15,673 nucleotides of DNA from an uncultured Clostridia bacterium. Its GTDB lineage: Bacteria; Bacillota; Clostridia; Christensenellales; UBA1242. The first letter of the stretch is position 1, and the number at the start of each line of letters is the position of its first letter. The stretch lies in assembly GCA_944381225.1 (NCBI GenBank), contig CALWKJ010000019.1:1-15673 (forward strand), in the 5' to 3' direction. Below are positions 1 through 6,743 of this stretch, in pieces. A program made the position numbers and the translations under genes. Below the pieces are notes generated by a model. It searched no databases. It was not told the origin of the DNA and worked only from the letters and a program-made list of their open reading frames with translations.

Positions 1-605
1 TTGAGCCACTTACAGTTGGAGCTATTAAAATGGGTGAAGGAACTATAGAGTTTGAAGTGCGCCCAAGGCAAACTTTGTTTTATAAAGTTTTATCCAGACA
101 GTGTGGAACTACCATTAAAGACGATTATCATTTGGTTAAATACATTAAAGAGCTTGCATTTGCAAAACAAGAATACGACAAACTTGCGTCTGCTTTGGAA
201 GATGTAAATGAAAATGGCTATGGAATAGTTGTGCCAAAACATGAAAGCATGGTTTTGGAAAGTCCGGAAATTGTTAAACAAGGTGGAAGATACGGAGTTA
301 GAATAAAAGCGACTGCACCAAGTTTGCACATAATGAAAGTTGATGTTGAAACAGAAGTTAATCCATTGGTTGGCACAGAAGAACAGTCAAAAGATTTAGT
401 AAAATATTTGCAAGATGAATTTGATACAAATCCAGAAGCTGTATGGCAAACAAATATGTTTGGGAAAACATTAAATGACCTTGTAAATGAAGGTATGTCA
501 AGCAAAATAAAAGCAATGCCTGTTGAAGCTCAAAGAAAAATGCGAAGGACTCTTGGTAGAATTGTTAACGAAGGAAAGGGTGGAATTATTTGCATACTTT
601 TATAA
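1..605 (+). CDS. spoIVA: Stage IV sporulation protein A, C-terminal part (partial at left edge)
   Basis: The open frame runs in from the window edge (first full codon at base 3, reading EPLTVGAIKMGEG), so the ATG at base 30 is internal and about 200 residues of the C-terminus are seen. SpoIVA is the ATPase that polymerises on the forespore surface and forms the basement layer of the spore coat; its N-terminal P-loop half lies outside the window. The visible part matches the family's C-terminal half and ends in the characteristic tail NEGKGGIICILL, which resembles the SpoIVA C-terminus used for forespore targeting. The family is about 490 residues long, so more than half is missing. A hairpin terminator follows directly. 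Identification rests on remembered family features and was not checked by a search. It is the best single indication that the organism makes endospores. Confidence 0.88.
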   Translation, partial: EPLTVGAIKMGEGTIEFEVRPRQTLFYKVLSRQCGTTIKDDYHLVKYIKELAFAKQEYDKLASALEDVNENGYGIVVPKHESMVLESPEIVKQGGRYGVRIKATAPSLHIMKVDVETEVNPLVGTEEQSKDLVKYLQDEFDTNPEAVWQTNMFGKTLNDLVNEGMSSKIKAMPVEAQRKMRRTLGRIVNEGKGGIICILL

Positions 606-620
606 ATAAGTTTGTACTTA

Positions 621-656
621 AAAAATCAAAGCACAAGTCAATCGCTTTGATTTTTT
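621..656 (+). terminator. Intrinsic terminator of spoIVA
   Basis: A 12-bp perfect stem (621-632 with 644-655, arms AAAAATCAAAGC and GCTTTGATTTTT) with an 11-nt loop begins 15 nt after the spoIVA stop, and the 3' arm runs into a T tract. The A tract on the 5' side means it could also stop minus-strand transcription coming from the tRNA operon. Confidence 0.8.
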
Positions 657-902
657 ATATTACCAAAAAAGCACCCTTGGTGTTTTTTTGGTGGGCTTGA
701 AGAGGTTGGAGCGTTAAAAAAAGTTGCCAGTGGCAAGTTTTTAGCGAACAACGGGCGTTGCAGGGCAAAAGCCTCGCCGAAGAAATCAAAAGTAAATTAA
801 ATTGAAAAAGAAATAAAAAAAATTTTGATTTTGCACGGGCGAACGGGGGAGTTCGAGTTGCACAAGTGCAACAATGCCAAAGGCATAATCTCATAAAGCA
901 AC
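657..902. other. Hairpin-rich intergenic segment, no gene
   Basis: No credible coding frame lies here; the minus-strand frame over 655-894 has no recognisable protein features. The segment is richer in G and C than its surroundings and holds a run of small inverted repeats: TTGCCA/TGGCAA (724-736), GGGC-AAAA-GCCT (763-774), AATCAAAA/TTTTGATT (784-791 with 823-830), GAAC/GTTC (841-854), GTTGCAC-AA-GTGCAAC (857-872) and ATGCC-AAA-GGCAT (874-886). It lies downstream of the minus-strand tRNA operon and is bounded by two copies of the tRNA-Arg 3' end. It may be a repeated intergenic element or the relic of a duplication or insertion at the tRNA. Confidence 0.5.
684..704 (-). repeat. Degenerate second copy of the tRNA-Arg 3' end
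   Basis: These 21 bases are identical to 923-943, which cover the T tract and the 3' end of tRNA-Arg (3' half of the T stem, acceptor strand and CCA). The match decays at base 705, where the true tRNA has its T loop. The sequence just before also resembles the tRNA terminator hairpin (671-682, GCACCC-TTGGTG). The offset between copies is 239 bp. No D arm or anticodon arm is present, so this is not a tRNA gene but a fragment or an attachment-site-like direct repeat. Confidence 0.7.
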
Positions 903-928
903 AAAAAAAGCACCAAGGGTGCTTTTTT
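903..928 (-). terminator. Intrinsic terminator of the tRNA operon
   Basis: On the minus strand the stem AGCACC/GGTGCT (909-914 with 918-923), extended by A/T pairs, is followed by a run of seven T (complement of 903-909). It starts right at the encoded CCA of tRNA-Arg, as expected for the end of this transcript. Confidence 0.75.
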
Positions 929-1004
929 GGTGGGCTTGAAGAGATTCGAACTCCCGACCTTTGCCTTAGAAGGGCACTGCTCTATCCAGCTGAGCTACAA
1001 ACCC
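928..1004 (-). tRNA. tRNA-Arg (anticodon UCU)
   Basis: The minus strand folds as a full 77-nt cloverleaf with encoded CCA. The acceptor GGGTTTG pairs with CAAGCCC, the discriminator is A, the D stem is GCTC/GAGC, the anticodon loop CTTCTAA gives TCT, and the T arm is GGGAG-TTCGAAT-CTCTT. The anticodon stem GTGCC/GGCAA has a G-A mismatch at its outer pair (27-43), which tRNAs tolerate. It decodes AGA and AGG arginine codons, the main arginine codons in AT-rich genomes. It is the second gene of the operon, 5 nt after tRNA-Gly, and ends in an intrinsic terminator. Confidence 0.95.
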
Positions 1005-1009
1005 AAAAA

Positions 1010-1083
1010 TGGAGCGGGTGAAGGGAATCGGACCCTCGCAACCAGCTTGGAAGGCTGGAGCTCTACCACTGAGCTACACCCGC
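1010..1083 (-). tRNA. tRNA-Gly (anticodon UCC)
   Basis: The minus strand folds as a 74-nt tRNA with encoded CCA. The acceptor GCGGGTG pairs with CACCCGC, the discriminator is U, the D arm is GCTC-AGTGGTA-GAGC, the anticodon arm is CCAGC-CTTCCAA-GCTGG, and the T arm is GAGGG-TCCGATT-CCCTT. The T loop carries C at position 55 where almost all elongator tRNAs have U (pseudouridine). The D loop keeps GG, so it does not look like the peptidoglycan-dedicated glycine tRNAs that lose those bases. It is the first gene of the operon, behind a strong promoter. Confidence 0.95.
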
Positions 1084-1100
1084 ACTAAAAATGCTTAGAT

Positions 1101-1129
1101 ATGATAGCACACACAAAACACCGTGTCAA
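1101..1129 (-). promoter_or_regulatory. Sigma-A promoter of the tRNA operon
   Basis: On the minus strand TTGACA (1129-1124) and TATCAT (1106-1101) are separated by exactly 17 bp. Start of transcription is expected near 1094, about 10 nt before the mature 5' end of tRNA-Gly. Confidence 0.8.
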
Positions 1130-1158
1130 CAAAAATTTGAAAACATTATTAAAAAATT

Positions 1159-1186
1159 TTGAATAATAATATTAATATGCTACACT
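1159..1186 (+). promoter_or_regulatory. Probable promoter giving a leaderless mRNA for the RNHCP gene
   Basis: TTGAAT (1159-1164) and TACACT (1181-1186) are 16 bp apart. The expected start point, about 7 nt beyond the -10 box, coincides with the ATG at 1193. No Shine-Dalgarno sequence lies in front of that ATG. Confidence 0.45.
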
Positions 1187-1192
1187 TTACCA

Positions 1193-1525
1193 ATGGAAAA
1201 ATTGTTTAAAAAAAATGATGATAATTTTATTTGCGTAAATTGTGGTGCAAAAGTTTCAAAACTTGGATACACATCAAGAGACCATTGTCCAAAATGCTTA
1301 TGCAGTTTGCATGTTGATGTTAATCCTGGTGATAGACAAAATTCTTGCAAAGGACTTTTGGTTCCTTATTGTTGTAAACCATCTTCAAAAAAAGGATATG
1401 TTATAACTTATAAGTGTCAAAAATGTGGCAAATTTCATAATAATAAAACAGCAGATGATGATGATTTAAATGTTGTTTTTTCTGTTATGAACGGAACATA
1501 TAAATTAATAAATATTCACCATTGA
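1193..1525 (+). CDS. RNHCP-domain zinc-ribbon protein, function unknown
   Basis: The protein has 110 residues. It opens with a CxxC pair (C14, C17) in FICVNCGAKV, then the family signature (here SRDHCPKCLCSLHVD, C32, C35, H40) followed by NPGDR (44-48), a further C52 with GLLVP, and a closing CQKCG pair (C75, C78). The pattern suggests two zinc-ribbon-like sites. The family is small, cytosolic and found across bacteria; its molecular role is not known to me. The eponymous motif reads RDHCP rather than RNHCP. The ATG has no ribosome binding site but lies at the predicted transcription start. It stands alone: the tRNA operon diverges upstream and the next gene has its own promoter overlapping this stop codon. 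Confidence 0.85.
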   Translation: MEKLFKKNDDNFICVNCGAKVSKLGYTSRDHCPKCLCSLHVDVNPGDRQNSCKGLLVPYCCKPSSKKGYVITYKCQKCGKFHNNKTADDDDLNVVFSVMNGTYKLINIHH

Positions 1526-1550
1526 CAAAGAAGTTATTATTTGATAATAT
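1522..1550 (+). promoter_or_regulatory. Promoter of the HAD-family gene
   Basis: A perfect TTGACA (1522-1527) overlaps the stop codon of the preceding gene. The segment GATAATAT (1543-1550) offers -10 boxes at 15 or 17 bp spacing. The resulting leader would be about 85 nt. It contains a weak TAGG/CCTA hairpin (1556-1575) with a T-rich tail, which may end read-through from the RNHCP gene. Confidence 0.55.
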
Positions 1551-1641
1551 AAAACTAGGAATTTATAAAAGCCTATATTTTATTAAAACTAACTTTTACT
1601 TATAAATATTCAAAAAATTGTATTATTATACAAGGAGAATT

Positions 1642-2493
1642 ATGAAGAAAGACAATCCAAAAGTCGCTTTGATATATGATTTTGATAAAACTTTATCTCC
1701 AAAAGATATGCAATCATATGGATACATAGATAAATTAGGAGTAAGCGACGATGCGTTTTGGTCAATGTGCAATGATTTTTGCATTGAACACAAAACTGAC
1801 AGAATTCTTGGCTATATGTATTTGATGGTTAAAGAATATAAAGAAAAGGGCATAGAATTAACCAAAGAATATTTGGTAAATTGTGGTAAAAATATTGATT
1901 TGTATAAAGGTGTCGAAACTTGGTTTGAAAGAATAAACAAATTTGGTAAAAGCATAGGTGTTGATATAGAACACTATTTGGTTTCATCTGGGCTCAAAGA
2001 AATGGTAGAGGGAACAAAGATTGCTAAATTTTTTAAGGAAATATACGCTGGTTATTTTGTTTATGATAAAGAAAATCATCCAATTTGGCCAGCATTGGCA
2101 ATTAATTATACAAACAAAACTCAGTTTATATATAGAATAAACAGAGGAATTTTGAATGTTGTAGATGACAGCATTAATGAAAAGATGGAGCATGACAAAC
2201 GACCAGTTCCGTTTACTAATATGATATACATAGGTGACAGCGCAACGGACATACCATGTATGAGATTGGTTATGAAAAGCGGGGGATATTCTATAGGCCT
2301 TTATCAAGATAATGGGAAAAATAAAGAATACTTAAATAAGTTAATAAATCAAAATAGAATAAATTTTATGCTAAAGGCAGACTATAGCAAAAACAGTGAA
2401 CTTGAAATTGTTGTAAAAGAAATAATTCAAGCAGTAAAACACACTACAAATTTAAAGGAAATAAATAAATCTCAAAAAACAACAAATATGTAG
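1642..2493 (+). CDS. HAD-superfamily hydrolase (phosphoserine phosphatase-like)
   Basis: The ATG at 1642 is chosen because AAGGAG (1632-1637) sits just before it; the TTG at 1618 would add eight residues with no ribosome site. The protein has 283 residues. HAD motif I is DFDKTL (D13 and D15, nucleophile and acid/base), motif II is VSSG (S115/S116), a lysine in YTNKTQ (K159) may serve as motif III, and motif IV is GDSATD (198-203). A long helical segment between motifs I and II fits a C1-type cap. Such enzymes hydrolyse small phosphorylated metabolites in the cytosol; the substrate cannot be read from the sequence. A small membrane-protein gene follows after 52 nt, probably in the same transcript. 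Confidence 0.85.
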   Translation: MKKDNPKVALIYDFDKTLSPKDMQSYGYIDKLGVSDDAFWSMCNDFCIEHKTDRILGYMYLMVKEYKEKGIELTKEYLVNCGKNIDLYKGVETWFERINKFGKSIGVDIEHYLVSSGLKEMVEGTKIAKFFKEIYAGYFVYDKENHPIWPALAINYTNKTQFIYRINRGILNVVDDSINEKMEHDKRPVPFTNMIYIGDSATDIPCMRLVMKSGGYSIGLYQDNGKNKEYLNKLINQNRINFMLKADYSKNSELEIVVKEIIQAVKHTTNLKEINKSQKTTNM

Positions 2494-2545
2494 ACAAGAA
2501 TATTTAAAAATGTTAAATTATTTATGTTGATGATGGAGGGCTATT

Positions 2546-2896
2546 GTGAAAAAATTTTATTTTTTTATTTTAACAATAATTACAACTGTTTTTGTTTTAG
2601 GATTGGCGCTTTTGAAAGTTAATGAAGCATGTGACAATACTCTTTTTTTAATACCAGAAAATATGCAGCCATATGTTGATTATGCCGTGGATTACGGTGC
2701 TATGACACTTCTTTGCATGTTTGCGTTTGGTGGGCTTGCTGGAAGAATAATAAAATTTATTATAGTTATGTTTATAATACTCGCCATAATTGTTTTTGTA
2801 ATTGCTACTGTTGCTCCACAGTGGATAAAAAGTTTGTTTGATGGTAACAATACAGAAAGTGTTATTGGTTTGTTAAAATTTTCAATGAAATTATAA
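2546..2896 (+). CDS. Small membrane protein, unknown function
   Basis: The GTG start at 2546 is preceded by GGAGGG (2535-2540). The 116-residue product begins with a short positive stretch and a hydrophobic helix (about residues 4-23). A polar part with two acidic YxDYAVDYG-like stretches follows, then two more hydrophobic segments (about 49-67 and 69-91) and a short polar tail. No known motif is recognised. Translation ends inside the stem of the terminator at 2895-2918. The gene probably shares a transcript with the upstream HAD gene, which is the only hint to its role. Confidence 0.75.
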   Translation: MKKFYFFILTIITTVFVLGLALLKVNEACDNTLFLIPENMQPYVDYAVDYGAMTLLCMFAFGGLAGRIIKFIIVMFIILAIIVFVIATVAPQWIKSLFDGNNTESVIGLLKFSMKL

Positions 2897-2918
2897 AAAC
2901 GGTTAAGTCCGTTTTTTT
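2895..2918 (+). terminator. Intrinsic terminator
   Basis: The stem AAAAACGG/CCGTTTTT (2895-2902 with 2909-2916), a 6-nt loop and a T run overlap the stop codon of the small membrane-protein gene. Confidence 0.8.
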
Positions 2919-2942
2919 ATTTTAAAAATTTTTACCATGCGT

Positions 2943-2971
2943 TTGTAGATTAAATAAAATAAGGTTATAAT
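2943..2971 (+). promoter_or_regulatory. polA promoter, apparently leaderless
   Basis: TTGTAG (2943-2948) and a perfect TATAAT (2966-2971) are spaced by 17 bp. Seven nucleotides beyond the -10 box is base 2978, the A of the polA ATG. The only purine-rich motif nearby, AAGG at 2961-2964, lies upstream of the expected start of the RNA and so could not serve as a ribosome site. Confidence 0.65.
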
Positions 2972-2977
2972 AAATGT

Positions 2978-5509
2978 ATGGAAAAGTTACTTATAATTGA
3001 TGGAAATAGTTTGGTAAACAGAGCATTTTATGCCTTGCCTTTGCTTAGCAATAAAGATGGTGTTTATTCAAATGCAGTTTATGGATTTGCAAACATTCTA
3101 ATAAAATTTATAATTGAACAAAAACCTGATTACATATGTGTTGCCTTTGACCATTCAAGGCATACTTTTAGAACGGAAATGTACAATGATTATAAGGGCA
3201 ATAGGAAACAAATGCCAGATGAATTAAGGTGCCAACTTCCAATATTAAAAGATATGTTAAGTAAAATGAATATCAAAATTTTTGAGATAGAAGGAATTGA
3301 GGCTGATGATATCATTGGAACAGTTAGTAAACATTCTGGACTAAATAACATAATACTTTCAGGGGATAGAGATGTTTTGCAACTCATAGATGATAAAACT
3401 CAAGTATGGTTAACAAAAAAAGGTATAAGTGATGTAGTAAAAGTTGACAATGATAATATGCAAGTACTTTTTGGATTTAATCCAAGTCAGGTTATAGATA
3501 TGAAATCGCTTATGGGGGATAGTTCTGACAATATACCAGGAGTTAGTGGCATAGGCGAAAAAACGGCTTTAAATTTAATAACAGAATATCAAAGTCTTGA
3601 TGGAGTTTATAATAACATTGAAAGTATTAAAGGCAAGTTGAATGAAAAACTTACAAATGGTAAAGAAATGGCATATCTTTCGTATAAATTAGCAACAATT
3701 AAAACTGATTGTGATATTAAATTTAGTTGCTCAGAATTTAAATATGATTTTCCGTTTAATAGCGATGTTAAGGATATGTTTGAAAAATTTCAGTTTAATT
3801 CTCTGTTAAAAAGAAACGAGCTTTTTTTAAATCACGAACAAAAAACCTCTCAATTAAATTTAAAAAATACAAAAGCAAAAATTATTGAAATTTTAAGCAA
3901 AGAGCAATTAGATAATATTTTAGCTAATCAAAAAATAGATTTTTTAGCGTTTAATTTTGTTGATAAAGTTGAATTTTGTTTAAATGAAAATAATGTTTAT
4001 ACACTGCCAATGCAAGAAAATTTATTTTATTTATCAAAAATAGCAAAAAATGATGTAATCAACGCACTTGCATTTTTGTTAAAAAACAAAAATATTAAAA
4101 AAATAACATACGATTTAAAATCTCATCTTTCTTTAAATAGCATATTTAAAGAAATTAATGGCGAAATTTTTGATATTTCTGTTGCTATGTATTTAGTTCA
4201 TGCTGGTGAAAAAGTTGCAAAAAACATAGAAGTAAAAGATTTTTATAGAAAAAAACAAGAACTATTACTGCAAATGGAAAGTTTAAATTTATCATATGTT
4301 TATGAAAAAATAGAAATGCCTTTAACATATGTTCTTAATGAAATGGAAGAGAATGGTTTTAAAATAGATAAAAATGAGCTTTTTTCTTTGAGTGAAAGAT
4401 ACAAAACTGAATTGGCAAATTTAGAAAATAAAATTTATCAAATTTGTGGCTTTGAATTTAACATAAAATCTCCAAAACAAGTAGCAAATGTCTTGTATGA
4501 AAAATTAAATTTAAGTGACAAGGGCAATAAAAAACATTCTACGGGGATTGATGTTTTAAATACATTAAAGGATAAGCATGAAATAGTTCCTCTTTTAATA
4601 AGATACAGAAAAATTCAAAAACTTGACAGCACATATGTTGAACCTTATATAACTATGATAAACAAAGACGGCGACTGTATTCACACTGTATTCAATCAAA
4701 CATTAACTGCAACAGGTAGGCTTTCATCAAGTGAACCAAATTTGCAAAACATACCAATAAGAGAAGAAGAAGGCAAATTATTAAGAAAAATATTTATATC
4801 AAGATTTGACGATGGACAAATAATTTCAGCAGACTACAATCAAATAGAGTTAAGATTGTTGGCATCATTTAGTAAGGATGAAAATTTAATAAAGGCATAT
4901 AAAAATGGCAAAGACATTCACAAAAGCACGGCAAGTCAAATTTTTGAAAAGCCAATAGATTTAGTAACAGACAGTGAGAGGACAATGGCAAAAGCTGTAA
5001 ATTTTGGAATAGTTTATGGGATAAGCGCTTATGGGCTTGCCAATCAAATAGACGTTTATCCACGTCAAGCAAAGGCATTTATGGATAAGTATTTTGACAC
5101 ATATAAAAATGTAACTTCGTACATGCAACAAAATATAGCCTTTGCAAAAAAAACAGGCTTTGCAAAAACAATGTTTGGCAGAATAAGAAAAATAAATGAA
5201 ATATTTTCGTCTAACAAAAATATTGAGCAATTTGGTGAAAGAGTTGCAATGAACATGCCACTTCAAGGCTCTGCATCAGACATAATTAAACTTGCAATGA
5301 TAAAAGTTGATAACGAATTTAAAAAGCAAAAATTACAAAGCAAATTAATTCTTCAAATTCATGATGAACTAATTGTTGACACAAAAAAAAGTGAACAAGA
5401 ACAAGTTATAGAGATATTAAAGGCATGTATGGAGAATGTCGTAGAGTTAACCGTTCCATTGATTGTTAATATCTCAAAGGGGAAAACATGGTTTGATGCA
5501 CAAAAATAA
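2978..5509 (+). CDS. polA: DNA polymerase I
   Basis: Family A DNA polymerase of 843 residues, used in Okazaki-fragment processing and gap repair. The 5'-3' exonuclease (flap) domain covers about residues 1-290 (IIDGNSLVNRAFYA at the start, IEADDIIG, SGDRDVLQL, GDSSDNIPGVSGIGEKTA). The 3'-5' exonuclease-like domain (about 295-440) lacks the metal-binding DxE motif: LAFNFVD stands where FDTET would be, so proofreading is probably lost, as in Bacillus and Thermus enzymes. The polymerase domain follows, with TGRLSS, motif A DYNQIELR (619-626), motif B RTMAKAVNFGIVYG (from R668) and motif C QIHDE (793-797). The start has no Shine-Dalgarno but coincides with the predicted transcription start. coaE, a common neighbour of polA, is absent. 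Confidence 0.97.
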   Translation: MEKLLIIDGNSLVNRAFYALPLLSNKDGVYSNAVYGFANILIKFIIEQKPDYICVAFDHSRHTFRTEMYNDYKGNRKQMPDELRCQLPILKDMLSKMNIKIFEIEGIEADDIIGTVSKHSGLNNIILSGDRDVLQLIDDKTQVWLTKKGISDVVKVDNDNMQVLFGFNPSQVIDMKSLMGDSSDNIPGVSGIGEKTALNLITEYQSLDGVYNNIESIKGKLNEKLTNGKEMAYLSYKLATIKTDCDIKFSCSEFKYDFPFNSDVKDMFEKFQFNSLLKRNELFLNHEQKTSQLNLKNTKAKIIEILSKEQLDNILANQKIDFLAFNFVDKVEFCLNENNVYTLPMQENLFYLSKIAKNDVINALAFLLKNKNIKKITYDLKSHLSLNSIFKEINGEIFDISVAMYLVHAGEKVAKNIEVKDFYRKKQELLLQMESLNLSYVYEKIEMPLTYVLNEMEENGFKIDKNELFSLSERYKTELANLENKIYQICGFEFNIKSPKQVANVLYEKLNLSDKGNKKHSTGIDVLNTLKDKHEIVPLLIRYRKIQKLDSTYVEPYITMINKDGDCIHTVFNQTLTATGRLSSSEPNLQNIPIREEEGKLLRKIFISRFDDGQIISADYNQIELRLLASFSKDENLIKAYKNGKDIHKSTASQIFEKPIDLVTDSERTMAKAVNFGIVYGISAYGLANQIDVYPRQAKAFMDKYFDTYKNVTSYMQQNIAFAKKTGFAKTMFGRIRKINEIFSSNKNIEQFGERVAMNMPLQGSASDIIKLAMIKVDNEFKKQKLQSKLILQIHDELIVDTKKSEQEQVIEILKACMENVVELTVPLIVNISKGKTWFDAQK

Positions 5510-5556
5510 TTTAACTATAATGCTCATATACTTTTAGTTTAAATATTATAGCGAAT

Positions 5557-5600
5557 AACTTTAATTGCAAATTTATTAAATATGCAGTTAAAGTTTTTTT
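5557..5600 (+). terminator. Intrinsic terminator of polA
   Basis: A 13-bp stem with one T-G pair (5557-5569 with 5583-5595, arms AACTTTAATTGCA and TGCAGTTAAAGTT) is followed by a T run. It isolates polA from the heat-shock operon. Confidence 0.8.
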
Positions 5601-5651
5601 GTTACAAAAAAATAATAATAAAAAAAAAATAAAAAAAATTGCATAAAAGTG

Positions 5652-5680
5652 TTGACTTTTTGTAACACTATGCATATACT
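5652..5680 (+). promoter_or_regulatory. Sigma-A promoter of the hrcA-grpE-dnaK operon
   Basis: TTGACT (5652-5657) and TATACT (5675-5680) are exactly 17 bp apart. The expected start, near 5687, falls inside the CIRCE operator, so bound HrcA would block initiation. Confidence 0.88.
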
Positions 5681-5687
5681 AGTGTTA
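5663..5687. repeat. Second inverted repeat covering the -10 box
   Basis: TAACACTA (5663-5670) and TAGTGTTA (5680-5687) are perfect 8-bp inverted arms with a 9-bp spacer. That is the same spacer length as in CIRCE, but the arms do not match the CIRCE consensus. The repeat encloses the -10 hexamer and overlaps the left CIRCE arm by 3 bp. A further AGTGTT at 5648-5653, overlapping the -35 box, can pair with the same AACACT. It could be a second operator. Confidence 0.6.
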
Positions 5688-5711
5688 GCACAATCAAAAT
5701 GAGAGTGCTAG
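5685..5711. promoter_or_regulatory. CIRCE operator (HrcA binding site)
   Basis: The left arm TTAGCACAA (7 of 9 to consensus TTAGCACTC), a 9-bp spacer and the right arm GAGTGCTAG (8 of 9 to GAGTGCTAA) match the CIRCE element. It lies directly downstream of the -10 box and 20 bp before hrcA, the normal place for autoregulation. Confidence 0.93.
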
Positions 5712-5731
5712 CAATCTAAAATAGGAGACAT

Positions 5732-6733
5732 ATGAAACTCAGTGAAAGGAAGCATTTTATTCTTTGTAGTGTTATAGAAGATTACATTAAAGATGCAGCG
5801 CCAATAACAAGTGGAGGGGTGCAGGATAAGCACGTCCCAAAAGTTAGTACGGCAACGCTTAGAAATGAACTTAATGCACTAGAAAGTATGGGATATTTAA
5901 AGCAACTTCACACTTCTGGAGGAAGGATACCAACGCCAGAGGGATATAAATATTATGTTTCTACATTACTTGAAGATTTTGAAGTTTCTGAAGACAAATT
6001 AAAAAAAGTACAAAATTTATTAGAAAATGAAACTTCGTCACTTGCACAAATATTATCAGGGATAGCAGAACTTATTAGTAAAACTACAAATTATCCTACG
6101 GTAATGATTGCAAATGGATATGACAAATTGATAATTGAAGAGGTAAAGATTATACCGTTAATTGACAATGAAGCCTTGGTGTTGTTTAGAACACATAGTG
6201 GAATAGTTAAAAATTCAATGCAAACAAATGCAAGCGAAAAGACATGTGATGATGCGTCGTTGTTTTTAACAAGGAAATTTGCTGGTAAGACCATCGGCCA
6301 AATGCTAGAAGGTGACACCTTATACAAATCTTTGGGAGAGGTGCAAACATTTAGGTCACTTGTTAATAGTTTGTTAGAAAGCATGAGAAAATTTATTGCA
6401 AAAGGCAGTATAGACATACGAGGAGAAAGCGCAGTTAACATACTAAATGAAGATGAACATCAAAGCGTAAGGCAAACTAAAAAAATATTGACATTGTTAA
6501 AAAACAAAGAAGAACTAGCAAGTGCCGTGGAAAGCACAACAACAGATAATATCACCGTTAAGATAGGTGGTGAACATGAAAAAATGGAAGGTTGTGCACT
6601 TATTACAGCACCAATTATCATAAAAGGTACGCCGGTTGCGTCAATAGCTGTGCTTGGGCCAGATAGAATGGACTATGCGAATATAGCACAGGCACTAAAA
6701 ATTGTCATGAACGAATTAAATAAAACAAAATAA
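5732..6733 (+). CDS. hrcA: Heat-inducible transcription repressor HrcA
   Basis: The protein has 333 residues, a normal length for the family. HrcA binds CIRCE as a dimer and is released under heat stress, when chaperones are titrated by unfolded proteins. The N-terminal winged helix (about 1-75) shows VSTATLRNELNALESMGYL and the wing GGRIPTPEGYKYYV. The central GAF-like and dimerisation regions follow, and the C-terminal part has IIKGTPVASIAVLGPDRMDY, typical of the family. The start is set by AGGAG (5723-5727). It is the first gene of the operon; grpE begins 10 nt after its stop. The CIRCE in front makes autorepression clear. Confidence 0.96.
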   Translation: MKLSERKHFILCSVIEDYIKDAAPITSGGVQDKHVPKVSTATLRNELNALESMGYLKQLHTSGGRIPTPEGYKYYVSTLLEDFEVSEDKLKKVQNLLENETSSLAQILSGIAELISKTTNYPTVMIANGYDKLIIEEVKIIPLIDNEALVLFRTHSGIVKNSMQTNASEKTCDDASLFLTRKFAGKTIGQMLEGDTLYKSLGEVQTFRSLVNSLLESMRKFIAKGSIDIRGESAVNILNEDEHQSVRQTKKILTLLKNKEELASAVESTTTDNITVKIGGEHEKMEGCALITAPIIIKGTPVASIAVLGPDRMDYANIAQALKIVMNELNKTK

Positions 6734-6743
6734 GGAGAGAGTA

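Noticed and set aside
655..894. Minus-strand frame of 79 codons in the gap after spoIVA
   Set aside because: It lies in a hairpin-rich segment next to the tRNA-Arg duplication, with no ribosome site or protein features.
2974..3000. Out-of-frame ATG 4 nt before the polA ATG (8-codon frame)
   Set aside because: It would lie upstream of the predicted RNA start and has no ribosome site.
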